DNA of 64,000 bases. Origin: Psychrobacillus sp044762855. Lineage in GTDB: Bacteria; Bacillota; Bacilli; Bacillales_A; Planococcaceae. This document shows, one piece after another, positions 25,786 through 34,855 of the stretch. Position 1 is the first letter of the stretch; each line of letters begins with the position of its first letter. Below the pieces are notes generated by a model. The model ran no database searches and was not told the origin of the DNA. It saw only the letters and a program-made list of their open reading frames with translations. Location of the stretch: assembly GCF_044762855.1 (NCBI RefSeq), contig NZ_JBIWFB010000010.1, forward strand, positions 62,001-126,000, given 5' to 3'. The translations under genes and the position numbers were made by a program.

Positions 25786-26859
25786 CTATACGAACTTAGA
25801 AGAAAGTAGCTCGACAAATCGATTGCCTAGTTCAGAAGTAGAAGCTACCCCGCCCAAATCAGGCGTAAGACTTTCCTTATCTAATAAGATTTCTTTTATC
25901 GTGGATAAAATGGCTTCTCCCCACTTTTTTTCTCCAAAATAGTCCATCATTTGGCTGACCGACCAGATGGCAGCAATTGGATTCGCAATCCCTTTCCCCG
26001 AAATATCTGGGGCAGATCCGTGCACAGGTTCAAACATGGAAGGATATTTTCGTTCTGGATTAATATTCGCTCCTGTAGCTAAACCCATTCCTCCTGTAAT
26101 TGCGGCACCAATATCCGTTAATATATCTCCAAATAAATTTGAAGTAACTACTACTTCAAAACGTTCTGGTTCTGCAACAAAGTATAAGCTCGCCGCATCG
26201 ACAAGATAAGAATATGTTTGGACATCCGGATATTCTTTTCCTACTTCGGTGAAAACTTCATCCCAGAATACCATGGAATAATTCAGTGCATTCCCTTTGC
26301 TAACGCTCGTCAATGTTCGATTGGATTTTCTTGCTTCTTCATATGCATAGCGAATAATTCTCTCTGTCCCTTTACGAGAAAAGACACCCGTTTGCAAGAC
26401 GACTTCCTCAGGCTTGCCTTTGAACAACCAGTCTCCTGCCCCCGCATACTCCCCTTCACTGTTTTCACGAATGACAAGAAAGTCGATTTCTTTTGCCGTT
26501 TTATCTTTTAGTGGTGTCAGTGTTGGATTCAACAGCGTAATCGGTCGGATATTGACATACTGATCGAATTCTTTTCTTATTCGTAGGAGTAGGTCCCATA
26601 AGGAGATATGATCAGGGACCCCCGGATAACCTACAGCTCCTAAATAGATTGCATCAAATTCTTTCAACTGTTCAATTCCGTCGTCATCCATCATCTTTCC
26701 GTTCTCTAAATAATACTCGCATCCCCACGGAAACTCTGTGAAAGAAAAAGACAAGTTGGGATCTATCTTCTCTATTGCTTTTAATACTTTTACACCTTCT
26801 GCAACTACTTCTGGACCGATTCCATCTCCCGGTATAAGAGCTATCTTAAATGATTTCAT
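25786..26859 (-). CDS. Tartrate/D-malate dehydrogenase family (isopropylmalate-type)
   Basis: NAD-dependent oxidative decarboxylase of a 2-hydroxydicarboxylic acid. The 357-aa protein begins IALIPGDGIGPEV and carries the isocitrate/isopropylmalate dehydrogenase signature with NLFGDILTDIGAAITGGMGLA, plus FEPVHGSAPDISGKGIANP. The YVNIRPITLL and GCEYYLENGKMM segments point to the YcsA/tartrate dehydrogenase group, not LeuB. Its start overlaps the upstream 2-hydroxyacid dehydrogenase gene by 14 bp, so the two are coupled and may act on related hydroxyacids. Confidence 0.88.
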   Translation of the reverse strand: MKSFKIALIPGDGIGPEVVAEGVKVLKAIEKIDPNLSFSFTEFPWGCEYYLENGKMMDDDGIEQLKEFDAIYLGAVGYPGVPDHISLWDLLLRIRKEFDQYVNIRPITLLNPTLTPLKDKTAKEIDFLVIRENSEGEYAGAGDWLFKGKPEEVVLQTGVFSRKGTERIIRYAYEEARKSNRTLTSVSKGNALNYSMVFWDEVFTEVGKEYPDVQTYSYLVDAASLYFVAEPERFEVVVTSNLFGDILTDIGAAITGGMGLATGANINPERKYPSMFEPVHGSAPDISGKGIANPIAAIWSVSQMMDYFGEKKWGEAILSTIKEILLDKESLTPDLGGVASTSELGNRFVELLSSKFV

Positions 26860-27886
26860 CTTTTCCTCCTGAATATTTTGCCATTTCTTTCACACTTTGT
26901 AACCTTAAGAGCGCTTCTGAGTTTGCAATAACCGATAACTCTTCTCCTTCTATTGCTTTTCGTAAGTTCTCTGCGATCACAACAGATGTCTTTTTGGCAG
27001 CTTCGAGACTGATGCCACCGATATGCGGGGTCATAATAATTTCATCTACTTCCAAAAAAGGATGATTTTTTGCCGGCGGTTCAACTGCAAATACATCTAC
27101 TCCTGCTCGCAACAATTGTTTGTTTTTTAAGGCGAAAACTAGATCCTGCTCATTGATAATTCCACCGCGTGCCGTATTAATCAAAACTGAGGATGGCTTC
27201 ATTACGCTAAACAATTTCTTGTCAATTAACTCTTTCGTATGCGCAGTTAGCGGGATATGAAGGCTGATTGCATCACTGCGTTTAAATACTTCTTCTATAG
27301 AAGTCGTTAGTTCAACCCCTAAAGAATTCGCAAGTGATTGTCTGTCTTCTGAAATCGTTCGAACATAGGCAACAATATTCATATCAAAACCATTTTTTAA
27401 TATTTTTGCTACTGTTTGAGCAATAGATCCAAAACCAACAAGTCCAAGCGTTTTACCGTTTAATTCGGTTGTATATCTTCCATCCCTGAAGGAAAAATTT
27501 CCTTTTTTCATTTGCACATGAAAACTATTAATATCTTTCATAACAGCTAGGAGCAAAGCGACGGCATGTTCTGCAGTTGCTTCGCTATTCATTTTTGGTG
27601 CATGCAAAACTTTAATCCCTTTTTTAGTAGCATAGTCCACGTCAATATTATCCAGTCCAATACCTGCTCCTGAAATGGCTTTTACATGTTCACATTGATC
27701 TAATATGGCAGGAGTGATTTTCGCAGGTGCTCTCAAAATAATTCCATCCACTATATTCTGTTGCAAATACGATATAAGCTCCTGCTCATTAAACGTTTGA
27801 AATACTTTTACATCCGCAAATTCTCTTAACTTTTCTTCCCCAAGAGGATGATACATTGGCAGTATTTGAACGATATGTAAAGACAT
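26846..27886 (-). CDS. D-2-hydroxyacid dehydrogenase (SerA-like)
   Basis: A 346-aa NAD-dependent enzyme of the D-isomer 2-hydroxyacid dehydrogenase family. The Rossmann motif GLVGFGSIAQTVA is near residue 150. The catalytic Arg, Glu and His are in NTARGGIINE, DVFAVEPP and TPHIGG. It lacks the C-terminal ACT domain of long phosphoglycerate dehydrogenases. Start ATG 27886 follows AAGGTGG. It is in the catabolic run after the thiolase gene, so a dedicated hydroxyacid substrate is more likely than serine synthesis (inference). Confidence 0.88.
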   Translation of the reverse strand: MSLHIVQILPMYHPLGEEKLREFADVKVFQTFNEQELISYLQQNIVDGIILRAPAKITPAILDQCEHVKAISGAGIGLDNIDVDYATKKGIKVLHAPKMNSEATAEHAVALLLAVMKDINSFHVQMKKGNFSFRDGRYTTELNGKTLGLVGFGSIAQTVAKILKNGFDMNIVAYVRTISEDRQSLANSLGVELTTSIEEVFKRSDAISLHIPLTAHTKELIDKKLFSVMKPSSVLINTARGGIINEQDLVFALKNKQLLRAGVDVFAVEPPAKNHPFLEVDEIIMTPHIGGISLEAAKKTSVVIAENLRKAIEGEELSVIANSEALLRLQSVKEMAKYSGGKDEII

Positions 27887-27937
27887 TCAGTCCCACCTTT
27901 CTAGTAATCCATTTTCACTACGGGTAAATCCAATCTA

Positions 27938-29125
27938 TTACTGTAAATTTTCCACGATTGTCGTAATACCTTGACCTCCACCAATACAAAGCGTGACAAG
28001 CCCGTATTTTGAGCCCCTACGAGCCATTTCATGGAGCAATTTCGTCATTAGTATTGCACCAGTAGCGCCAATTGGATGGCCAAGTGCAATCGCGCCGCCA
28101 TTCACGTTTACTTTATCGATGTCCATACCTGAAGCCTTAATAACCGATAATGCTTGTGCAGAAAATGCTTCATTTAACTCAATTAAATCAATATCATCGA
28201 TTGTTAGACCGCATTGTTTCAAAGCTTTCTGTGTCGAAGTGACCGGTCCGATTCCCATTATTTCAGGAGATACAGCACTTACTGCTTGTGCAATAATTTT
28301 TGCTTTAGGCTTTAATCCATATTCGTTCATTTTATCTTCAGACATCATGAGAACGACGGATGCGCCATCATTTCTCCCACTTGAATTCCCAGCAGTGACA
28401 GATCCCCCTTTTTTAAAGACAGCGCGAAGATTTGCCATTTGTTCTTCCGTTGACTTTCTTGGATGTTCGTCCACTTCAAATGTCACGGTACTTTTTCTAC
28501 CTTTGATTTCAAAAGGAACAATTTCATCTTTAAATCTGCCTTCGTTAATAGCAGTTTCCGCAAGAAGTTGACTTCTCATTGCAAATTTATCTTGTTCTTC
28601 TCGTGAAATATGGTATTCTTCTGCTAGATTTTCAGCGGTGTATCCCATTGTCAATTCCCCATATTTTTCAGATGGCTGTGAACGAGGTTGACTTTCTGTA
28701 TTCGGATCCAACAGTAGTCCGTTCCCCGCACCTAAACCATATCGTGCATTTCGGATATAAAATGGTGCAGTGCTCATACTTTCTGCACCACCAGCAATGA
28801 CCACATCGGATAATCCTAAGCGGATTTGTTGGTCTGCGTTATTAATCGCCTGCAAGCCGGAGCCACATTGTCGATGTACGGTATAACCTGGAACTGTTAT
28901 CGGTAACTCTGCTCTAAGTAGCGCTAGTCGTGCTAAATTCGACGTATCCGCACTTTGTTTTGCTTGGCCTAAAATCACTTCATCTACATCGATATCTTTA
29001 TTCGTCCTTTCTAACAATTCCCTAATAACCTTTTCTGCCAAATGATCTACAGGGATGTCCTTTAAAGCACCACCCATTTTGCCAATAGCCGTTCTGACAG
29101 CTTCCACAATATAAACATTCCGCAT
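27938..29125 (-). CDS. Acetyl-CoA C-acyltransferase (thiolase)
   Basis: Catalyses thiolytic cleavage of 3-ketoacyl-CoA, the last step of beta-oxidation. The 395-aa protein has the acyl-accepting Cys in HRQCGSGLQA (near residue 89), the NGGAIALGHPIGATGA histidine block and the C-terminal CIGGGQG cysteine. Start at ATG 29125 behind AAGGGG. It overlaps nothing but lies 4 bp after the acyl-CoA dehydrogenase stop, inside the beta-oxidation operon. Confidence 0.94.
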   Translation of the reverse strand: MRNVYIVEAVRTAIGKMGGALKDIPVDHLAEKVIRELLERTNKDIDVDEVILGQAKQSADTSNLARLALLRAELPITVPGYTVHRQCGSGLQAINNADQQIRLGLSDVVIAGGAESMSTAPFYIRNARYGLGAGNGLLLDPNTESQPRSQPSEKYGELTMGYTAENLAEEYHISREEQDKFAMRSQLLAETAINEGRFKDEIVPFEIKGRKSTVTFEVDEHPRKSTEEQMANLRAVFKKGGSVTAGNSSGRNDGASVVLMMSEDKMNEYGLKPKAKIIAQAVSAVSPEIMGIGPVTSTQKALKQCGLTIDDIDLIELNEAFSAQALSVIKASGMDIDKVNVNGGAIALGHPIGATGAILMTKLLHEMARRGSKYGLVTLCIGGGQGITTIVENLQ

Positions 29126-29129
29126 TTCT

Positions 29130-30290
29130 TCACAGCCCCTTATTTGCATAATCACGTTTTAGCTCACTAGCTATGATGTTTCGTTGAATCTCAGAAGTAC
29201 CTTCATAAACTTTTGTAATTCGAGCATCACGGTAATATCTTTCAATTGGATAATCTTTCATATATCCAATTCCCCCGTGTATTTGCAAGGCGATATCAGC
29301 CACATTGTTATATACTTCAGACGCAAAAAGCTTGGCAATTGCTGCTTCTTTTACAACGCGCATTTTCTGATCTGTCATCCACGCCACACGATATGTCATG
29401 GAACGAAGCACTTCAATTTGCATGCTGATTTCAGCAAGCATATGTTGTACTGCCTGAATATCTACTATTTTTTGACCAAATTGTTCCCGTTCATGAGCAT
29501 ATTCAAGCGAATGTTCTAGCAATCTAACACATGAACCCAAGTTTCTTGCAGCTAAACCTGCGCGACCATTGGCCAGTATTTTCAGTGCATTAATATATCC
29601 CGAACCTTCCACACCTAGAACGTTTTCGGATGGGACTTCCATATTATCGAAAAACAGTTCCGCAGAATGGGAACCTCTTAATCCCATTTTCTGTTCAACA
29701 GCCCCCAAAATAAATCCTGGCGTATCTTTTTCCACAATAAAAGAAGTGATTCCTTTTGCTCCTTTTGAGCTGTCCGTTACAGCCATAACAGTAAAAACAT
29801 GTCCGGCTACAGCATTTGTTATATAATGCTTAGAACCATTAATGACATATTTATCACCCTTTTTTACTGCAGTCGTTTTTAAATTAGATGCATTGGATCC
29901 TGCACTTGGCTCCGTTAACGCAAAAGCACCGACCCATTCACCAGAAGCCATCTTCGGTAAAAATTTCTTTTTTTGCGCTTCTGTCCCAAGCTCCACAATT
30001 CCCACCGTTCCTATCCCCGTATGGGCACCGATGAGCGTTGTAAAGCCATTATGAGTTTTCCCAAGTTCTTCATAAATGGCACATTTTCCAACCATATCTA
30101 GCCCTAGTCCACCATACTCTTCTGGGATTCCAAGGCTAAATAAACCCATTTCTTTAGACATTTCTACAATTTTTAGAGGAATTTCATCTTCTTCTTCGAT
30201 AATCTTTGCGACTGGTTCTACTTCTTCTCGCACGAACTTTCTTACATTTTTTCTTAAAAAGTTTATATCTTCCGTGAAAGTGAAATCCAT
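29130..30290 (-). CDS. Acyl-CoA dehydrogenase
   Basis: A 386-aa FAD enzyme, probably short- or branched-chain type. FALTEPSAGSNAS and the flavin segment YVINGSKHYITNA are clear. The catalytic Glu lies in ITKVYEGTSEIQRNIIA at the C-terminus, the usual position for short/medium-chain enzymes. I choose ATG 30290, 8 nt after AAAGGGAG, over ATG 30296, which is only 2 nt away. It is 14 bp downstream of the enoyl-CoA hydratase gene. Confidence 0.94.
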   Translation of the reverse strand: MDFTFTEDINFLRKNVRKFVREEVEPVAKIIEEEDEIPLKIVEMSKEMGLFSLGIPEEYGGLGLDMVGKCAIYEELGKTHNGFTTLIGAHTGIGTVGIVELGTEAQKKKFLPKMASGEWVGAFALTEPSAGSNASNLKTTAVKKGDKYVINGSKHYITNAVAGHVFTVMAVTDSSKGAKGITSFIVEKDTPGFILGAVEQKMGLRGSHSAELFFDNMEVPSENVLGVEGSGYINALKILANGRAGLAARNLGSCVRLLEHSLEYAHEREQFGQKIVDIQAVQHMLAEISMQIEVLRSMTYRVAWMTDQKMRVVKEAAIAKLFASEVYNNVADIALQIHGGIGYMKDYPIERYYRDARITKVYEGTSEIQRNIIASELKRDYANKGL

Positions 30291-30304
30291 CTCCATCTCT
30301 CCCT

Positions 30305-31084
30305 TTATCGATTGGTAAAATTAGCATTTCTTTTTTCTAGAAATGCAAGTGTGCCTTCTTTTTTATCTTCTGTATTAAAAACAACTGCTTGTGATAATTT
30401 CTCGATCCACATAGCTGTCTCCGAATCCACATCATATCCTTTATGAACAGCTAGTTTGACGAGTTTTATTGCAACCGGTCCTTTTTTCATAACGTCTGCA
30501 GCAACTTTTTTGGCTGTGTCAACAAGCCCTTCTTCATCTGTTAAATAGGTTACTAAACCAACTCGCTCCGCTTGTTCTCCGTCTATTATTTTTCCAGTTA
30601 AGATCATATCAAGTGCTCTACCTTTGCCAATTATTCTAGAGAGTCTTTGCGTTCCACCCGCTCCGGGAATAATACCTAAATTTAGTTCCGGTAAACCAAA
30701 CTTTGCTTTTTTAGTCGCTATTCGAATATCGCAAGCGAGTGCGAGTTCACATCCGCCACCAAGGGCATAACCCGTTACGGCTGCTATGGTCACTTTCGAA
30801 CACCCCTCAATTTTCGAGTACAATCCCTGCATTCCAGGAATTAGTGCTTCCAGCGCATGCCGATCATGAAGTTGTTTAATATCCGCCCCTGCGGCAAATG
30901 ATTTACCACCGGCTCCCTGTAGAACAATTACTCGTATTTCAGTGTCCGTTTCAGCGTCGGTAAAGGCTGCATCGATTTCCGCTAACGTGTTGGCATCTAG
31001 TGCATTTCTTGTTTCTGGACGATTAAGTGTGAGCCACATAATTCCTGCTTCTTTTTCCACTAGAAGATTACTGAAATTTCCCAT
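30305..31084 (-). CDS. Enoyl-CoA hydratase (crotonase family)
   Basis: Hydrates trans-2-enoyl-CoA to 3-hydroxyacyl-CoA. The 259-aa protein has the oxyanion-hole segment SFAAGADIKQL and YALGGGCELALACD, and the catalytic glutamates in GGGCELA and LPELNLGIIPGAGGTQRL. All residues for hydration are present. It is 13 bp after the 3-hydroxyacyl-CoA dehydrogenase gene in the same operon. Confidence 0.94.
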   Translation of the reverse strand: MGNFSNLLVEKEAGIMWLTLNRPETRNALDANTLAEIDAAFTDAETDTEIRVIVLQGAGGKSFAAGADIKQLHDRHALEALIPGMQGLYSKIEGCSKVTIAAVTGYALGGGCELALACDIRIATKKAKFGLPELNLGIIPGAGGTQRLSRIIGKGRALDMILTGKIIDGEQAERVGLVTYLTDEEGLVDTAKKVAADVMKKGPVAIKLVKLAVHKGYDVDSETAMWIEKLSQAVVFNTEDKKEGTLAFLEKRNANFTNR

Positions 31085-31096
31085 TCTCCGCCCCCC

Positions 31097-31942
31097 TTAC
31101 GTATAATCGTAAAAGCCTTTCCCGTTTTTTTTACCGAGACGTCCTGCTTTAACATATTTAACGATTAGTGGACAAGGACGATACTTCTCTCCCAAAGTCG
31201 CGTATAAATATTCCATATTGCGTAATCTCGTATCTAAGCCTACTAAATCCGCAAGCTCTAAAGGTCCCATTGGGTGGTTAAGACCTAATTTCATAGCTTT
31301 GTCGATATCTTCTACAGATGCAACGCCTTCCATAAGCATATTCATTGCCTCGTTGCCAATTAAACAGTTCATCCTAGAAGTGACAAAACCGGGAAACTCA
31401 TTTACTTCGACCGCCTCTTTTTTCATTGATTCGGCAATTCCTTTCACAAATGCTACTGTTTCATCAGACGTATCAAGCCCCCGTACTACTTCAATCAGCT
31501 TCATCTTATGAACTGGATTAAAGAAGTGCATGGCGATGACTTTGGCTGGCCGGGATGTTTGTGCACCGATTTCAGTTGGGCTCATCGTGGAAGTATTTGT
31601 CGCTAAAACTGCTTCCGGCTTACAAATACGATCAAGCTTCTGGAACACTTCTATTTTTAAATCTATTTTTTCAAGCACTGCTTCGATAACCAAATCAGCG
31701 TGCTTTGCTGCTATTTCTAGATTAGACTCATAGATTAGATTCTCTTTCGCCTGTTCATATTTTTCTTCCTTTAGAAAACCTCGTTGAAAACTAGAATCTA
31801 GTAATTCATCGATATCCTTTTTCGATTTTGACAGTATCTCATCGTTTAAATCATTTAAATACACTTTAAATCCAGAGATTGCACTAGTATAGGCAATCCC
31901 TTTTCCCATCACACCGGAACCGACAACTGTAATTTGCTTCAT
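31097..31942 (-). CDS. 3-hydroxyacyl-CoA (3-hydroxybutyryl-CoA) dehydrogenase
   Basis: NAD-dependent oxidation of 3-hydroxyacyl-CoA. About 281 aa with N-terminal VVGSGVMGKGIA (dinucleotide-binding), the catalytic His in MHFFNPVHKMKLIEVV and C-terminal GLNHPMGPLELADLVGLD. The single-domain size fits HBD/PaaH-type enzymes. Start at ATG 31942, 8 nt after GGAGGAG. Sits between the CoA transferase and enoyl-CoA hydratase genes. Confidence 0.94.
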   Translation of the reverse strand: MKQITVVGSGVMGKGIAYTSAISGFKVYLNDLNDEILSKSKKDIDELLDSSFQRGFLKEEKYEQAKENLIYESNLEIAAKHADLVIEAVLEKIDLKIEVFQKLDRICKPEAVLATNTSTMSPTEIGAQTSRPAKVIAMHFFNPVHKMKLIEVVRGLDTSDETVAFVKGIAESMKKEAVEVNEFPGFVTSRMNCLIGNEAMNMLMEGVASVEDIDKAMKLGLNHPMGPLELADLVGLDTRLRNMEYLYATLGEKYRPCPLIVKYVKAGRLGKKNGKGFYDYT

Positions 31943-31964
31943 AGGTTTTTCTCCTCCATGATTC

Positions 31965-32597
31965 TCATTCATAGATAAATTCAGCTTCTGTTATATCCTC
32001 TAGTTGGGCTATTGTTAAATCTGACAATATTTCAACAAGCTTCATCTGATTTTCTTCAAACTTAAATACCGCATGTTCTGTTACTACAAGATCTGCTTTT
32101 CTTATTCCACTCGTCGGGAAAGTGAGTGCTTTCACAAGTTTGGCTTCACCTGTTTTAGAGGAGTGAGAAGTTGCAACAATAATTTTCTTTGCCCCGGCAA
32201 CTAAATCCATGGCACCTCCTACCCCTAAAATTGTTTGTCCAGGAACTGCCCAATTGGCAATTTCTCCTGTTTGATCCACTTGTAAAACTCCTAGAACAGC
32301 GACATCAATATGACCTCCTCGTATCATGGCAAAAGAACTTGCACTATCAAATAACGAAGCGCCAACTTCCATCGTAATAGGGGCCTTGCTCGCACTTATT
32401 AAATCCATATTGACTTCTTCAAGCGGCGGTGTTGGTCCCATACCAAGCAAACCATTTTCCGACTGTAGTATTAGATGTTTATCTTCCAAATAATCTGGGA
32501 TGAGTGTTGGAATGCCAACACCCAAGTTTACAAATTGCCCTTCTTTCAGTTCCTGAACGATACGTTTTGCAATTTTCACCCGATCAGACTGTTTCAA
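31965..32597 (-). CDS. 3-oxoacid CoA transferase, subunit B
   Basis: Beta subunit of a family I CoA transferase. It contains the active-site glutamate motif SENGLLGMGP and the GVGIPTLIPDYL opening characteristic of ScoB/AtoA-type subunits. I place the start at TTG 32597, 6 nt after AAGGTGGGG; an ATG eight codons earlier has no site. It overlaps subunit A by 14 bp. The succinyl- or acetyl-CoA donor cannot be decided from sequence. Confidence 0.9.
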   Translation of the reverse strand: MKQSDRVKIAKRIVQELKEGQFVNLGVGIPTLIPDYLEDKHLILQSENGLLGMGPTPPLEEVNMDLISASKAPITMEVGASLFDSASSFAMIRGGHIDVAVLGVLQVDQTGEIANWAVPGQTILGVGGAMDLVAGAKKIIVATSHSSKTGEAKLVKALTFPTSGIRKADLVVTEHAVFKFEENQMKLVEILSDLTIAQLEDITEAEFIYE

Positions 32598-33270
32598 CGA
32601 AAACCCCACCTTTTTTAACATATTTACTCATCACAATATAATCTACGTAAATATGCGGCGTTACAATCTCCGTCGGCAAAAGTGAACCATTCTCTACAAT
32701 TTCATCTACTTCCGCAATAACAATCTTACTAGCAGTAGCCATAACCGGATTAAAATTCCTTCCCGTATGGTCATAAACTAAGTTGCCGATTCGGTCCGCT
32801 TTATGTGCCTTAATCAACGAAACGTCCCCTTTAATTCCCTTTTCTAAAATATATCGCTCACCATCTATTACTTTTTCCTCTTTACCTTCTGCCAATTTAG
32901 TACCCACAGCTGTTTTCGTATAAAAACCACCGATTCCAGCGCCTCCACATCTCACAGCTTCCGCCAAAGTCCCTTGCGGAATAAGCTCTATTTCAAGTTC
33001 CCCTTCGGACCATGCTTTTACAGCATCTCGATTGGTTGTAAAGTAGGAGCCGATTGCTTTTTTCAATATATTTTTGTTCAAAAGTTTTCCTAACCCTTTA
33101 TCTACTTCACCTAAGTTATTACTTACGACTGTTAACTCTTTCTTAGAAGACGCAGCTAATCCATCAATCAGTGTTAATGGGGTTCCAGACATACCGAAAC
33201 CACCTACCAATAACTTGTCTCCGTCTTTGATAAACTTTAAAAACTCGTTATCTTTTAATAGTTTTACCAA
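32584..33270 (-). CDS. 3-oxoacid CoA transferase, subunit A
   Basis: Alpha subunit, 228 aa, with the CoA-binding glycine segment LLVGGFGMSGTPLTLIDGLA and KADRIGNLVYDHTGRNFNPVMATAS, both typical of ScoA/AtoD. Start is TTG 33270, 7 nt after AAGGAG; the in-frame upstream TTG at 33291 lies before that site. First gene of the CoA-transferase to thiolase run; it follows the symporter gene by 55 bp. Confidence 0.9.
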   Translation of the reverse strand: MVKLLKDNEFLKFIKDGDKLLVGGFGMSGTPLTLIDGLAASSKKELTVVSNNLGEVDKGLGKLLNKNILKKAIGSYFTTNRDAVKAWSEGELEIELIPQGTLAEAVRCGGAGIGGFYTKTAVGTKLAEGKEEKVIDGERYILEKGIKGDVSLIKAHKADRIGNLVYDHTGRNFNPVMATASKIVIAEVDEIVENGSLLPTEIVTPHIYVDYIVMSKYVKKGGVFVETV

Positions 33271-33325
33271 CTGAATTCTCCTTCCATACAACCCGCTATT
33301 TCAATAACATTAATAAAGTCATTAA

Positions 33326-34807
33326 TTATAGTGTATTGACTTCTAAAGAAGTTGATGACTTATCTTTTTGTTGTCCTTTCTTCTTTTTATCAGGGAAAAG
33401 TAAGCTGAATAGTATTCCGAATGCAGCTGCAATGAAGAATGTAGTAAAACGGGATGTAGCAATCGCATCTAAAGGTGTAGAGATCCAGATAACAGTACTT
33501 ACAAATCCAGAGATGATTGTTGCGATAACGCCAATACCCGAATACCGTTTCCAGAAAAATGTTAAGATGATCGCAGGTGACAAGGTACATCCCACGCCAG
33601 CCCACGCCCAACTGACGACGAGGTAAACTAAAGATTTGGATGTCAAAGCAATAATCAAACCGACAATCCCTGCCACAATAATTGTTAAACGAGAGATGAG
33701 AACAAGCCTTTTTTCAGTTAGATTCCAGTTTAATGCATGTCGGATAATATCTTCGCTGACTGAACTAGTAATAACTAGTAACTGTGAATCCGCCGTAGAA
33801 ATAATTGCAGCGAGTATTCCAGCTAGTAAAATACCTGCAATCCAAGGTGGCATTAAGTCAAGAATCATAAATGGTAAAATCATTTCAACATCCTCAAATA
33901 CTTGACCCTGGTACAAAGTAAGTGCTGTAAGTCCTATCATAAAAGCCCCTCCGTATGCCAAGAGAGTCCAAGTAATTGCAACAAAGCTTCCCTCGTTCGC
34001 TTCCTTCTTACTTCTTAAAGCCATAAAACGAGCGCTTAGTTGTGGTTGTCCACCGAGAAAACCGAAAAACCAAGCAAAATTATTAAAAAGTAAAAGTCCT
34101 AATGAGAATCCGATAGCTCCACCACTCCATGAATCCATTGATGGTCCAGCTGACACTAGAGCTTGACTAATAGATAAATCAGCAGCTGAAATGTGATAAA
34201 GAGCTATAATCGGTAATACAACTAAAGTAACAAGCATCATAAGTGCTTGGATCATATCCGTCCAAACTACCGTTACAAACCCACCAACAAAAGCAAGTGT
34301 GATTACGACTACAACACTTAGAACGGCTCCAACAACCGGAGGAATATTAAAGACGGTAAATAATGTTTTACCAGCACCAGCTATTTGGGCACCAAAATAA
34401 AACATCATAAAGCTAAAAATAAGAATTGAGGAAAGCCAAAGTATAATCTTTCCATGATTGCCAAAACGGTATGCCAAATACCCAGGTAGTGTTAACGCAC
34501 CGGTTACCTCGGCTTCTCTCATAAAACGTTTAGCTAAAAACAACCAAGCAAAGACAATTCCAGTTGCAATCCCTATAGCTACCCAAACTCCTGATAACCC
34601 TGTAGCAAAGACAAAGCCCGTGTAACCTAGTAAAAGCCAAGCTGACTCCCCCGTCGCACGCTCAGAAAATGCCAACGCCCAACCTGGTAATTGCTTTCCA
34701 CCCAAAAGAAAATCCGCATGACTTTTCGTACGACGACTTACGAGGTATCCTACAACAAGCATGATTACCAAATACAATATGAACTCTACCATTATGATTG
34801 TTTGCAA
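33326..34807 (-). CDS. Solute:sodium symporter (PutP-like)
   Basis: A 493-aa membrane protein with about thirteen helices. The early segments (FLLGGKQLPGWALAFSERATGESAWLLLGYTGFVFA) match the proline/pantothenate-type SSS family, including the sodium-binding helix region. It probably starts at TTG 34807 with GGGGAAGG upstream. Placed between an amine oxidase and a CoA-transferase/beta-oxidation set, it likely imports the compound this cluster degrades. Proline itself is only one option. Confidence 0.88.
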   Translation of the reverse strand: MQTIIMVEFILYLVIMLVVGYLVSRRTKSHADFLLGGKQLPGWALAFSERATGESAWLLLGYTGFVFATGLSGVWVAIGIATGIVFAWLFLAKRFMREAEVTGALTLPGYLAYRFGNHGKIILWLSSILIFSFMMFYFGAQIAGAGKTLFTVFNIPPVVGAVLSVVVVITLAFVGGFVTVVWTDMIQALMMLVTLVVLPIIALYHISAADLSISQALVSAGPSMDSWSGGAIGFSLGLLLFNNFAWFFGFLGGQPQLSARFMALRSKKEANEGSFVAITWTLLAYGGAFMIGLTALTLYQGQVFEDVEMILPFMILDLMPPWIAGILLAGILAAIISTADSQLLVITSSVSEDIIRHALNWNLTEKRLVLISRLTIIVAGIVGLIIALTSKSLVYLVVSWAWAGVGCTLSPAIILTFFWKRYSGIGVIATIISGFVSTVIWISTPLDAIATSRFTTFFIAAAFGILFSLLFPDKKKKGQQKDKSSTSLEVNTL

Positions 34808-34855
34808 TTAACCTTCCCCCTTTTTTTGGTTTATTACAGTACGCACATCCATTAG

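Noticed and set aside
27993..28571. 192-codon plus-strand open frame opposite the thiolase gene
   Set aside because: It lies fully antisense to a gene with all catalytic motifs; composition reflects its complement and there is no ribosome-binding site.
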